64,000 nt of DNA. Origin: Parietichytrium sp. I65-24A. Lineage: Eukaryota > Sar > Bigyra > Thraustochytrida > Thraustochytriidae. Shown in pieces: positions 10,534 through 20,816 of this stretch (within the stretch, counting starts at the first letter, position 1; the number at the start of each line of letters is the position of its first letter). The stretch covers positions 21,370 to 85,369 of the forward strand of contig BLSF01000107.1 in NCBI GenBank assembly GCA_012862575.1, given 5' to 3'. A program made the position numbers and the translations under genes. The notes beneath the pieces are model-generated. The model ran no database searches. It had not been told where the DNA came from and saw nothing but the letters and a program-made list of their open reading frames with translations.

Positions 10534-11553
10534 GAACGACAGCGAGCAGCTGTAACCCCTGGGGTGAGAAACAGCTGGATGAGTTTTTTTACCAGGAAAA
10601 CTAGTAGAGCTGAGGTGGAAACGAGAGTGGGCCTTGTCACGAGCACTACAGAAATGTATGGGACGGACTCCTTCCGCTAAAGAAGATTAAGACTGGTAAA
10701 TCCGTTATCAAGGCACTTGTGAAATTCAAGTGTACGTGAACGATCGATTTCCTCGGTCACACCCTATGGGCAGGAGTGCTTCAGCGTTGAAAGTGATCCT
10801 TTACATAGAGGTCAACAAACTCACAAAATTACGCCCAAGAGGGAAGGAACTCGATGACTACAGGGGGTGTGTGAAAACTGAAAAAAATAAATTGCTTACT
10901 GTTAATTAATTGACTGTGTGCAGTTGTGGACGATGGTTTGGTCATTTGCTACAGTAAGAGGTTGTTGGCCTAGAGTGAGACTGATTGTGAGAGCAACCGA
11001 GGGACAGAATTCTAAAGAGTCTGCATGTTCAGTAAAGCCCTGGCGAATGCATGCGCTTTCATTCTGGATTCTGATGTATGTGTCCGAATTGTCCAATCTT
11101 CGAATTTGTGCGTTATGAACTTACTGTACCGGTACTGTAATCAAGCCTATTGGAACAGCTCTTTGTTCCAGCGTGGGATTTTGGGCAACCCCAACTCTAT
11201 GGATTAAAATAGAAAACTGGTGTAAGCCTTACACACGTCAGGGACACACGAAAAACTCATTGAAAATCTATCTATAGAGACTGATCTACGAGCTGATCAA
11301 ACGAGCACAAGTGGTGCGGCGGACATGTGCAAGCCCGTAGGCAAATTGTGGACCAGGGAAAGATTTAAAGGAACGGGTATGGCCAAATTACAGAACAGAT
11401 CCAGTAAAGAGGTAGTGTCGCGGAGGTTATGAATGAAGCAGACCCAAAAGAGACAAGGTGCGGCAGGGTGAGGTGAAAGACCGCGAAAGCATTGCAGCAT
11501 CCCGTGCGCGAACTCTGGAGACGAGCAGACCGACGGAGAAAGGAGAAGAAAAG

Positions 11554-12420
11554 ATGGGCAAGGATGAGGAGAAATGGTTTGCAGGCGAGAAAGTGAGGTT
11601 TTGGTGTGTGTATTCGGTGGACGAAGGCCTTGAGGCGATCGACGAAGGTAAAGAAGCCGTGTGGTGAGTTGCCGATTCTCAGACTGTTGGGGCGGAGGAC
11701 GTCGGTTCTAATGGTGCTTTCCCTTCACACAGGTTTAATTCCGGATTCAAAGTGGGGCCAGATGGGGCGAAAAGGATCATTGCAACGATCCAGGGAAGTA
11801 AAACGCTTCTGATGCTTGGGTAAGTCGGCCCTCACAAGTAGCAGTCTCGAGATCTATTGTGTCATGTTTCCGAGTCTAGAGTCACTTTGACACCGGTGTG
11901 GCGGGTACTAAACTTTCTCGGACTTGGTAGCTGACGACTTCATGTCTTTTTGTAATGAAATAGCCTTCAAAAAACCAAAATTGGCGCTGAAGGAGCATCA
12001 GCGATCGGTCGCGCGTTGGAGAAGAACACTGCGCTGACTACATTGTTGTACGTGTGACTTTGACACCGGTTTGGTGAAAAAAATTTGTTCTTTGCTGAAC
12101 TTTCTCGGATTTGGAGGCTGACGACTTCATGTCTTTTTGTAACGAAATAGTCTTTCAAACAATGGCATTGGCGCTGAAGGAGCATCAGCGATTGGTCGCG
12201 TATTGGAGAAGAACACTGCGCTGACTACATTGTTGTACGTGTGACTTTGACACGGTTTGGTGAAAAAGATTTGTTCCTTGCTGAACTTTCTCGGACTTGG
12301 TGGCTGACGACTTCATGCCTTTTTGTAATAAAATAGTCTTGGGGGTAACAGAATTGGCGATGAAGGAGCATCAGCGATCGGTCGCGCGTTGGAGAAGAAC
12401 ACTGCGCTGACTACATTGAC
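11554..12420 (+). CDS. LRR receptor-like gene, copy B, first five exons
   Basis: Exons 11554-11663, 11733-11819, 11964-12047, 12151-12234 and 12337-12420; all introns are phase 2. The N-terminal cap matches copy A with six amino-acid changes. Three exact 84-nt LRR exons follow; their variable starts read LQKTKIGAE, LSNNGIGAE and LGGNRIGDE, then a shared GASAIGR(A/V)LEKNTALTTL. The intron after exon 5 runs into the N at 12488, beyond which a Roc-COR-TIR coding segment begins on the same strand. The likely whole protein is cap-LRRn-Roc-COR-TIR, but the physical link crosses an assembly join and several LRR exons may be missing. Confidence 0.75.
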
Positions 12421-12487
12421 GTACGTGTGACTTTGACACGGGTTTGGTGAAAAAAATTTGTTCTTTGCTGAACTTTCTCGGACTTGG

Positions 12488-12488
12488 N
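12488..12488. other. Assembly join (single N) inside an LRR intron
   Basis: The bases before it are the standard LRR intron (CTTTCTCGGACTTGG). Those after it are coding sequence in the middle of a Roc GTPase domain, so an unknown length is missing. Confidence 0.85.
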
Positions 12489-14516
12489 GAGAATCGTGAA
12501 ATGGTGTTCTCAATCTGGGACTACGGCGGCCAACAAGTGTTTTACCTCCTTCACCATCTGTTCCTCACGCAATTCTCGGTGTACCTTGTTGTTTTTGACA
12601 TGTTCAAGATGAAGACAGACACAGAGGCTGAGTTGGACTGCGTGGAGTTCTGGCTGCGCTCAATCATGATGCATGCCGCAGACTGTCCAATTCTTTTGGT
12701 AGGAACCCGTTTGGACGTAATTTCATCTCCCTCCGATCACGCCGCGCTGGATAAACTCCTTGAACAGCGCCTCGAGAAGATCAAGACAGATCAGACGTGG
12801 AATGTGCAGCGCAACGTTGGTCAAGACATCTGGTTTCACCCCATCGACAACATGTCCGACGACCCCGATCGTGCGGCTGACCTGCGAAACAAGCTCATTG
12901 TACAGTGCACAAGCCTCGATATTCCTTGGAACAAGTTTTTACGGGAGCCTGTATCGATAAAATGGATTGTACTACTGGACGTTCTCATGGGGATCAAAGA
13001 CAGGTCTTACTTGCGCCTTGAGGAGGTCTATGTATTGGCACAAGAGCGCGCAAAGCTTAACGACCGTGACGAAGTGGACGCGATGCTCGAATACTTTCAT
13101 AATCTCGGACAGCTAATACACCTCACTCGCACGAAAGCCCTCAAGGAGTTTGTGGTGATTCAGCCACAGTGGCTGGTGGACCAACTTGCCAGAGTGCTCC
13201 GGGAGGAATTGCATCTCAAGGCTTCCAATTGGGAAAAGGTGAAGAACGAGGTGAAAGCACAGCTGCTTCAGACAGACTACGAAGAATTGTACGGTCATCG
13301 CTTGGACGACCATCCTGCCGCCAAAGGCAAAGGCGGAAAAGCTTCGGCAAGCTTACTAAAGCTGCTGTGGAGAGACGAGCCTTTCTACTTCTTGCTGAGT
13401 ATGATGAAGGAGATGATGTTGCTGTGTCAATGGCCGGGCGATAGTGAGCGATTTGTGGTGCCAAGCCTCTCGCCGCATGCTGACGATGATGTGCAGAGTG
13501 ACATATTGGCAAAGTTTGATAGCTCAGAGACCCTCGCCTTCCGGTTCCGCTTTAAGTACCTTCCGAAAGGCGTTTTTCACAGGTTCTTGTGCGGATACCT
13601 CCGCATCTTTGACGTGCAGGACAACTGGAAGACGAAGAAGTCCATCTGGAGCAATTTCGTGGAAACTCGCGTTAGCGGCACAGACATCCTTTTTTGCTGC
13701 GATGAGCGCACCAGCACGATCACAGTCAAGCTCAAGAATCCGGGCGGTGCAATCGAGGTTGCTTACTTGACTGGAGCTCTCATGGAGGTGTTCGATGGCC
13801 AGGACACGGTATTCATGTCAGACTCTTTGAAGCCAGAATTCGAGTGCGAGTCCGAGCTTGAGAGGGGTGTATGGGCAACGTACAAAGACGTTCGCAAAGG
13901 TTGCGAGAAGGACACCAACGTGTCATCAATCTCGGATTGCCGCGACCTCGTCGCTCGTAAGCATTTTGCGCACATGGACGTTCAAGGTACGTTTCGAAGT
14001 GTTCAAGTTGCCAACCTAGACAACAGACGACCTGTCGATAAGCAGTACGACGTGTTTCTATCTCACAACTGGGGGCCGGACGAGCTCAAGCGCGACAATC
14101 ATGCCCGCGTGCGAATTCTCGATAGGCAACTCCGAAGCAAAGGGCTCAAGGTCTTCTTCGACGAAAACGAGATGGTTGGCGACATCGACGCAGCGATGTC
14201 TCGTGCGATCGATAACTCCGCCGTCTTTATCGTATGCGCCACGAGGCGATACATGCAGAAAGTCAACAGCGGCAAAAGAGCAGACAACTGCTGGGCAGAG
14301 TTCCAGTACGCCGCAGCTCGGAATCGCCCCGTGGCCACGGTTGTGATGGAGCCCAAAATGACTTGTCAGGGAGACTGGGTAGGCAAGTTTGGACTTCGAA
14401 TGCCTTCCAACCTTTTCACGGAGATGACGGATGATAAAGATCTCTGCAGCGAAGCTCTTATCCACAAACTGATGGACCAAGTCGATGCCGTAAAGAGAGA
14501 ATCCGAATTAAACTAG
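12489..14516 (+). CDS. Roc-COR-TIR protein, 3' part of a ROCO-type receptor gene
   Basis: About 675 codons without introns, 5' end cut by the N at 12488. The first ~110 residues are the second half of a Roc (Ras of complex proteins) GTPase: G3 motif WDYGGQ and G4-like TRLD are present, while the P-loop (G1) must lie upstream of the join. A COR domain follows (MLEYFHNLGQLIHL, LKEFVVIQPQWLVDQLARVL, LLWRDEPFYFLL). The last ~140 residues are a TIR domain beginning DVFLSHNWG, with FDENEMVGDI and NCWAEFQYAAA; the Glu in CWAEF occupies the place of the conserved TIR Glu needed for NAD-cleaving activity in plant and SARM1 TIRs (family knowledge; activity here is inferred). Roc-COR units dimerise and switch with GTP. 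A TIR output on this scaffold suggests an immune or cell-death signalling role. Best interpreted as the C-terminal part of the LRR gene starting at 11554 or of a close paralogue. Confidence 0.85.
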   Translation, partial: ENREMVFSIWDYGGQQVFYLLHHLFLTQFSVYLVVFDMFKMKTDTEAELDCVEFWLRSIMMHAADCPILLVGTRLDVISSPSDHAALDKLLEQRLEKIKTDQTWNVQRNVGQDIWFHPIDNMSDDPDRAADLRNKLIVQCTSLDIPWNKFLREPVSIKWIVLLDVLMGIKDRSYLRLEEVYVLAQERAKLNDRDEVDAMLEYFHNLGQLIHLTRTKALKEFVVIQPQWLVDQLARVLREELHLKASNWEKVKNEVKAQLLQTDYEELYGHRLDDHPAAKGKGGKASASLLKLLWRDEPFYFLLSMMKEMMLLCQWPGDSERFVVPSLSPHADDDVQSDILAKFDSSETLAFRFRFKYLPKGVFHRFLCGYLRIFDVQDNWKTKKSIWSNFVETRVSGTDILFCCDERTSTITVKLKNPGGAIEVAYLTGALMEVFDGQDTVFMSDSLKPEFECESELERGVWATYKDVRKGCEKDTNVSSISDCRDLVARKHFAHMDVQGTFRSVQVANLDNRRPVDKQYDVFLSHNWGPDELKRDNHARVRILDRQLRSKGLKVFFDENEMVGDIDAAMSRAIDNSAVFIVCATRRYMQKVNSGKRADNCWAEFQYAAARNRPVATVVMEPKMTCQGDWVGKFGLRMPSNLFTEMTDDKDLCSEALIHKLMDQVDAVKRESELN

Positions 14517-14983
14517 CTGTTATTTCTTACTCTAAAATGCTTTTACGTGCTTGCTCTTGCCGAAAGTGCGTCCGAGAACGCTAGAATTTTTGGAGTACGT
14601 AAGGTTCATCATCACTTCCTCTGACTTTGTCTCGTTGTGCATCATGACGTATTTGAACGACCCTGGCAGGATGTTGTTGATCACCACGAGAAAAGACGAA
14701 ATTGTGTCACGAGATGTCAGAGAAGTCGCTCCGTCGTTCTGTACAACGAACAAGACCAGACATTGTCAGGAGATGAATGATTCACTGACTTATGGGTGTG
14801 AACGTAAGCGTCAGTTTCATCTTCCAAACTCAGAGTGCAGGCGGATAGAGCAGACGGGAGCAGAAAACTTGGTTTCTCCGCGAAGAGCGGCATCGTCGTC
14901 CGTTCGCATTCGTCCTGTTGCAAGAGTTGCAAGTGTTACGAGACATTCATACATGAGACTCGTAAACGCGAGGGCATCCAACT

Positions 14984-15006
14984 AAGACCTGCAGAGTGCA
15001 GGTCTT
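14984..15006. repeat. Perfect short hairpin, 10-bp stem
   Basis: AAGACCTGCA, loop GAG, TGCAGGTCTT. It shares its core with the hairpins at 8795 and 8880 although the outer stem differs, with compensating changes on both arms. Confidence 0.8.
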
Positions 15007-15160
15007 TGCTTGGCTATCCTAGATCCTACTGAGTCTTCTCTTTTCTTGGTTCTTTGCCAGGTTCCTCGAAGAACCTAAGGCGCCCAAGAAAGAACCGAGA
15101 AGGAAGAACCGAAAAGAAAGAACCGAAAAGAAATGAAAAGAAATGAAAAGAAATGAAATG

Positions 15161-15770
15161 AAAAGAAAAGAAAAGAAAAGAAAAGAAAAGAAAAGAAAAG
15201 AAAAGAAAAGAAAAGAAAAGAAAAGAAAAGAAAAGAAAAGAAAAGAAAAGAAAAGAAAAGAAAAGAAAAGAAAAGAAAAGAAAAGAAAAGAAAAGAAAAG
15301 AAAAGAAAAGAAAAGAAAAGAAAAGAAAAGAAAAGAAAAGAAAAGAAAAGAAAAGAAAAGAAAAGAAAAGAAAAGAAAAGAAAAGAAAAGAAAAGAAAAG
15401 AAAAGAAAAGAAAAGAAAAGAAAAGAAAAGAAAAGAAAAGAAAAGAAAAGAAAAGAAAAGAAAAGAAAAGAAAAGAAAAGAAAAGAAAAGAAAAGAAAAG
15501 AAAAGAAAAGAAAAGAAAAGAAAAGAAAAGAAAAGAAAAGAAAAGAAAAGAAAAGAAAAGAAAAGAAAAGAAAAGAAAAGAAAAGAAAAGAAAAGAAAAG
15601 AAAAGAAAAGAAAAGAAAAGAAAAGAAAAGAAAAGAAAAGAAAAGAAAAGAAAAGAAAAGAAAAGAAAAGAAAAGAAAAGAAAAGAAAAGAAAAGAAAAG
15701 AAAAGAAAAGAAAAGAAAAGAAAAGAAAAGAAAAGAAAAGAAAAGAAAAGAAAAGAAAAGAAAAGAAAAG
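15161..15770. repeat. (AAAAG)n microsatellite, about 120 uninterrupted units
   Basis: Roughly 610 bp of perfect AAAAG repeat, flanked by degenerate units (AAATG, AGAACCG on the left; AGAAG, AGAGAAG on the right). All purine on one strand, so it could form triplex or slipped structures. It is open in several frames because AAAAG contains no stop. Confidence 0.97.
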
Positions 15771-16016
15771 AGAAGAAAAGAAGAGAAGAGAAAGAACCAG
15801 AAAGAGATAAAGAGACAAGCAAGTAAGAAGCAAAAGAAATGAGGAACGAGCAAGTAAGAGGAGCGAGAGATAGTGATGCATGAAAAGGGGCAAGGGAAGG
15901 CATTGCATTAATCTCAAGAGATCCCAAACGCTCTTCTTTCGAGCGTTGGTCCTGCGCAAATCGGGGCCGTTCTTATTACAGCATCTTGGCGGCGATTGAC
16001 ATCAAGCGAGCGAACG

Positions 16017-16576
16017 ATGGGAGAGCTCGACCCATTTGCGGTGTTTCTGGAGGACACGGCGCTGGCAGGATACGGAGAGGTGCGTGATTTGTATTTTCTT
16101 TGTTGTTGTGGTCCATTTTGGCGAGAGGGAATTTGCACTGGCGCTGACTCGAAGGGTTAAAGGAAGAGGACTCGGAAATGGAAGCCGCAGACGCGCAAGT
16201 CTGGAGCGCCCTCACAGAATGCCATCTGTGCCTGGTAGGTTTGGGAGACTTTGTTCCGGAGCTAGTCGAACTGGAGGAAATATTGGACAGCGCCGAACGA
16301 AAAGCCGCCGCTCAAACGGCTTGCGATGCAATTCCAAGCGCGAAACATGACATTCCGACGCGCCAAAACCCGCCCGATGCTCCAAACCAACCTGGCTCTC
16401 AACACACTACCGGAGCGACAGGGAAAAGGCAGCTAACCACAGCTACTGAATCCAGTGCAGGCCAACATCTTTGCGAACAATCTCTCTCGCTAATTGTTCG
16501 AGCCCCCGATCTCGCTGCTTCAGCAGCTGTGGGGCATTCGTCCGTGGAAGGAGGGGTCGCTTCCCAAATCGTTTAG
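16017..16576 (+). CDS. Small two-exon protein of unknown function
   Basis: Proposed exons 16017-16079 and 16163-16576, with an 83-bp intron (donor GAG|GTGCGT, acceptor TTAAAG|GAA, phase 0), giving 158 residues: MGELDPFAVFLEDTALAGYGE, then EEDSEMEAADAQVWSAL and so on. The first ~70 residues are acidic and helical (FVPELVELEEILDSAERKAA); the rest is Ser/Thr/Gln-rich and looks disordered. The splice is inferred because it joins two frames with similar acidic character. Family not recognised. The second exon alone could start at its own ATG (16178). Confidence 0.4.
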
Positions 16577-18413
16577 AGGCTCTTGGATACTCGCAGTCAT
16601 TAGGGCCTCAAGTCCATCACGGGATTCGTTCACTATCAATCAAAACAACACAAGATGAAACGCCTTCAAGAATACGCGTTAACCTATTCTAATTCTGAAT
16701 CAATAATTTGAAAATTTTCCGAAGAAAAAAAAGTACTGGACTTCGACACATCGCAGAGGCAAAGCTTTCAAGTCAAAAGCTGTCAGTTTCAGCGCTCGCT
16801 GTCAGAAGCAGTCGAGAGGACAAAAATACGGGTGCACGTACTGACTGCCAGTACGATGTTGCACCAACAGGTCAGGAGACGTTGCAATCGTGTCAGTGAA
16901 ACGATGCTCCTTCCCCTGACTGAATTCGATTCCTCGACTAGCGAGGCTTACGCGCGCCGCTTGAATTCAGAGTCATGATTCAGAGCAGTGGAAGGTCCTC
17001 CATTGGAAGCTTCCGAACGGTTTTCTGTTTCTGAAACCGTCCAGGGGCGAAGCCAATTCTCTGCCTCCCATCATGCATCGGCAAACCAACAACCGGCCAG
17101 CGCAAGTTCCACCAGGAGGCCATACAGGGCCACAGTCTTTCAGCAGAAGTCGGATACGTGCAAAACGCTTCATTTTCTTTCTTACTTCCGTTCTTTCTTT
17201 CACTATCTCCCTCTCCACTGCTCGCGCCATCGCGACTTCTCGCCAGCCGCATCGTCACAGGTCACTTCAAGCTAGTTCTTGGCGAATTCACTGCGAGTAA
17301 GCTTACAGAACAACGGATGGCGCGGGAGAGATCGACTGATAAGTTTACGTGACAAGAGAAGCAATCGCTCGTGTCTTTCTAAACTTGGACTTTGGAGGGG
17401 GGTGTTGAATTATTCACTACTCCAACCAAATTTATCAATTTTTAAAACATTCAGAAGAAAATTCTGCTAATTGGAACAGTAGCAAGTATTATGAGCTAGT
17501 TAGTACGGTAAGTTTCCTGTAACCATGCAATGCTTAATACCTTAGGACCACCGCGGCGGTACTATGGTCTCTCTCGTTAGAGGCTACCTAACGGAACACG
17601 TAGTCGTTCTTCGGTGACATACGCTCTCCTCCGCGCTGAAAAGTAGTCCTATACGGAGAGGGTAGCAAGGTGCTAGCATTGGGAGGAACTTGAGTGCGAC
17701 GGAATTTTGCCGCGCTAGCGCTGAGGTCGCTCTTGTTGTTTTGTTTGTTTGATTGATTGAATTTGATAGTTTTGATTTAGATAGCTTTGGTCGGAGAGGC
17801 TGTGGAAGCTGCGACGGTCGCGGAGCACAGGAGAACAATGACTGTGGAACGGAGTTAAGCTTAAGAATGCTTAGTTTTGAGTTTGAGTTTGAGCATGGTA
17901 GTGTTTCGCAGGCGAGTGACGAAAGCATTTTCTCTTGCGGAATTCAGGATGGTACGGTTGTTCCTGGTGATGCCAGTAGTAGCATTGGCTGTGGGATCAT
18001 CCATGGCTGTCGATGAGTGTAGTATATGTCTAACTCTGCACTGCACACGATTGGACCGCGCCAATGGTTCCAGGTGTAGAACGTAGATGCCAAGATACAA
18101 AAAGTGGCCGACAAAGACCTGAGAGCGCAAGGTGCTTTGTCCCGAGTTTTGGCCTGAAAATGAAATAGCTCGCTGTCAATGCCATTCCTATCACTCACAA
18201 AATTGGTTTTTATGTGGGTTCGCACTTTGATGTGATCAGGTAGGGGAACAACGCAGGGGAGGACCGTCTAATTATAATCTTGTTTGGCTCAACACAAGCA
18301 AACCCGATCGCACAAGTCGGAGAACGCAGATGATGCACTGATTCTTCGCCAGATCGTCTCGGCTCTGCATTCACATTCGCAGCGTGCAAGTCGTTGATGC
18401 GTGGCTTGTAAAG
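16577..18413. other. Intergenic region, nothing recognised
   Basis: No open frame with protein-like composition. Weak GAGTTT and TTGATTGAA simple repeats occur near 17740-17890. Confidence 0.5.
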
Positions 18414-20561
18414 ATGCTTGCTCGCGTTTGGCTCATCGCAGCTGTTGCAGCTCAGCTGACGGGGCCTTCTGCAGCGCAGTCGCTCTCTGAGCTGTTTTGC
18501 AATTGCACAAGCTGCTGCCAAGTCACGGAATTGGACTTTGCAACGGAAGAATACGTCACGATTCCAGGGAAACCGACCAGCACAGTCACGTGGCCGGTGG
18601 ACTCCGTCTCGTACGACATCGTCGTGGGCTGGGCACTGCCCACGCGTCTCACAAACTATGACTTTGTGGCCACACAGACAGTGGATTGTGCGAATTCGAA
18701 GGCGTATGTTACGAACGTGGCCCAGACTATGACACCCGCTGTCGTCAGCATGGCGCAGGCGAGCACCAAGGGATGCATCGTAGATTGGGATGGTGTGTTT
18801 GAGGACTCTTTCTCGTTTGCGTACGACGACCTCGTCGTTTTCTTTGCCTTCAAGGAAGTCAGGAACGCAGATACGGACCTGTACATTTTTCCAGACTCCG
18901 ATGGGGAAATTGAAACCCAATACGACCTCAACAGGCCACTCTTTGTTACGGACGTATTCGCTTTGGCCAAAGAAGACTCTGACGAATTTCAGGTCGAGGT
19001 GGGGCTGCGCTATTTTGAAGAGACTGACAAGACTGAGTGCCCGCTACCAGGATACCTCATGGTCAGCGTTGGGGATTGTGAATCCGTAAAACTCACCTCC
19101 AAAGGTGGGGACAGTCTTTCCCGGTCGTACGCTCAGGATCTGTCACTCTCTGATCTGGAAAGCTGCGCCTCAGAGAGAGTGGAACAAAATGGATACTTGC
19201 TCTATACGCTGGTATTTGTGATTCAGGAAGACGAGGCGAAGACAGCCAACAAATGCGACGACACGAAGAATCTCGTGTACTACAATACCACCGTGGCCTA
19301 CCTAAATGTGGACAGCACCGTGAGTGGCTCGACCGAGGTCCAAGATGTGTCCAACCTGCGTACAGTTCTCAAGGACTATGAAGTCCTCGAAACCTGTGAC
19401 GGCCTCTTTAGCGAACAGGCGACCTTGAGCTTTACTCTTGAGACGCGAGTTTCCGACAACAGCTTTAAGAAGCTCAAGCCTCAGGACACACTCGATTTGG
19501 AAGATGCCACATTCGAGCTCGACGACAGCAGTTTGGATTGTTCGAAATCCAACGGAGAGTATGTATGCGTGTACACGTATGTGTCTCAGATGTGCCTTTT
19601 GATGGACAACGACTACTCTGGAGATCAGGTCTCTTGCACATTTCAAAATTTGGGCCTTCTGGAGGTTGACGTGACTTATGTCCGTTCGGACAAGTCTACA
19701 TCCTCAGCGTACACGTTTGTCGGCTCTCTGCCGGATGCAAGTTTCTCCAAATGTGCCACTCCAGCTGAACTTGTTACCTACAATGTAATGTACCCTGTTC
19801 AAGTCAGTATCGCGGAAGACGTCAGCGCCATTAATGAGCCTTTCGTCGTGGAACTCAAGTTCGCCAGCGACACCATGCAGGCAGATAGCCTCACCACGTT
19901 AAAAATATACGGGGTGAAGGTCACTATCGGGCAAGTAAGCAGGTTTTTTACGGTGGAGAACAAGATAGCCTTGATGGACTATTCCTCTTCGCCATATTGG
20001 TCTGACGGGCACTTTTGCCGTTATGAGCCAGCAGGATCAGACTCTTGCGCACCGTTCTATTCTGTGTACCAGAACGAGTACACTCTTGCTGACGTCAACA
20101 CCTTTGGCAGCTCATCGAAGGGATATTACAGCTGTCAAGATGTGAACGAGCGGAATGTAGATCGGTTCGTCTTCACTCCTAGCAAGTGGGAGGCGTTTAG
20201 CGAGCTCACCACGGAGACCGCATTGACAGTATCAATAGAAGTGTCCGCGATGATAGACACTTGCGACTTTTACGGTGCAGCCCGTCTACTAGACTCCAGG
20301 AGTAGCAGCAGCACAACAGTGTACAAGGTCGTCAACTCCAGTACCACTTACGTGTTGGGCGACTCTCAAACCACAGAGGATTCTGAAGTGTTCTCTGTGG
20401 CTCTTATTTCTGGTGGAGCGGTGATGTTTGGCGCAGCTGCAGGTGCTGTAGTCCTGTTTGCGTACCGACGCAAACGAAGGAAAATGCACCAGAAAGCCTC
20501 CACACACGTCCCGTTCACTGACTTGATGTCTTATCAGCTTCCCCTTCACGCCGAAGTGTAA
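18414..20561 (+). CDS. Type I membrane protein with large Cys-containing ectodomain
   Basis: 715 residues from the ATG at 18414. Residues 1-~22 (MLARVWLIAAVAAQLTGPSA) are a signal peptide. A ~640-residue ectodomain follows with paired Cys, starting FCNCTSCCQ, and several N-glycosylation sequons (for example NTTV, NSST). A single membrane helix near residues 665-690 (SGGAVMFGAAAGAVVLFAY) is followed by a basic stop-transfer RRKRRK and a ~30-residue cytoplasmic tail. No domain is recognised; the ectodomain has alternating hydrophobic/polar segments like beta-rich modules. Probably a cell-surface protein. In-frame codons before 18414 contain no ATG. Confidence 0.8.
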   Translation: MLARVWLIAAVAAQLTGPSAAQSLSELFCNCTSCCQVTELDFATEEYVTIPGKPTSTVTWPVDSVSYDIVVGWALPTRLTNYDFVATQTVDCANSKAYVTNVAQTMTPAVVSMAQASTKGCIVDWDGVFEDSFSFAYDDLVVFFAFKEVRNADTDLYIFPDSDGEIETQYDLNRPLFVTDVFALAKEDSDEFQVEVGLRYFEETDKTECPLPGYLMVSVGDCESVKLTSKGGDSLSRSYAQDLSLSDLESCASERVEQNGYLLYTLVFVIQEDEAKTANKCDDTKNLVYYNTTVAYLNVDSTVSGSTEVQDVSNLRTVLKDYEVLETCDGLFSEQATLSFTLETRVSDNSFKKLKPQDTLDLEDATFELDDSSLDCSKSNGEYVCVYTYVSQMCLLMDNDYSGDQVSCTFQNLGLLEVDVTYVRSDKSTSSAYTFVGSLPDASFSKCATPAELVTYNVMYPVQVSIAEDVSAINEPFVVELKFASDTMQADSLTTLKIYGVKVTIGQVSRFFTVENKIALMDYSSSPYWSDGHFCRYEPAGSDSCAPFYSVYQNEYTLADVNTFGSSSKGYYSCQDVNERNVDRFVFTPSKWEAFSELTTETALTVSIEVSAMIDTCDFYGAARLLDSRSSSSTTVYKVVNSSTTYVLGDSQTTEDSEVFSVALISGGAVMFGAAAGAVVLFAYRRKRRKMHQKASTHVPFTDLMSYQLPLHAEV

Positions 20562-20816
20562 AATTTGAATAATACAGTACTCTAGTTTCAATTTGTGTAG
20601 CATTCATTCAAACACATCTCAAGTTACCTTCCAAAGAACGACTTTTACCAGGACGACGTTGGATGGGATGGAATGGGGCTGGCAGCTACAGTCGCGCGTA
20701 CATCCGCGATGCTTTTGTTGTCGGGCTATAGGTCAGCTCCAAAATGTGAAAAAACGGCACCAAAGAAATCAGGTACATGTTTATCTTTCAAGGTTTCTAT
20801 CACAGAAGAAGTTGAT

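Larger units (their letters stand above)
14517..16016. other. Intergenic region with hairpin and giant AAAAG tract
   Basis: No gene is supported. Holds the 14984-15006 hairpin and the (AAAAG)n microsatellite; long frames across the microsatellite are artefacts of the repeat. Confidence 0.7.

Noticed and set aside
9641-11560. Short open frames in the flanks of copies A and B
   Set aside because: They are not conserved in frame between the two copies.
15019-15959. Long open frames (227-302 codons) on both strands
   Set aside because: They are created by the AAAAG pentanucleotide, which has no stop in several frames; composition is only KKRKE or FFSFL repeats.
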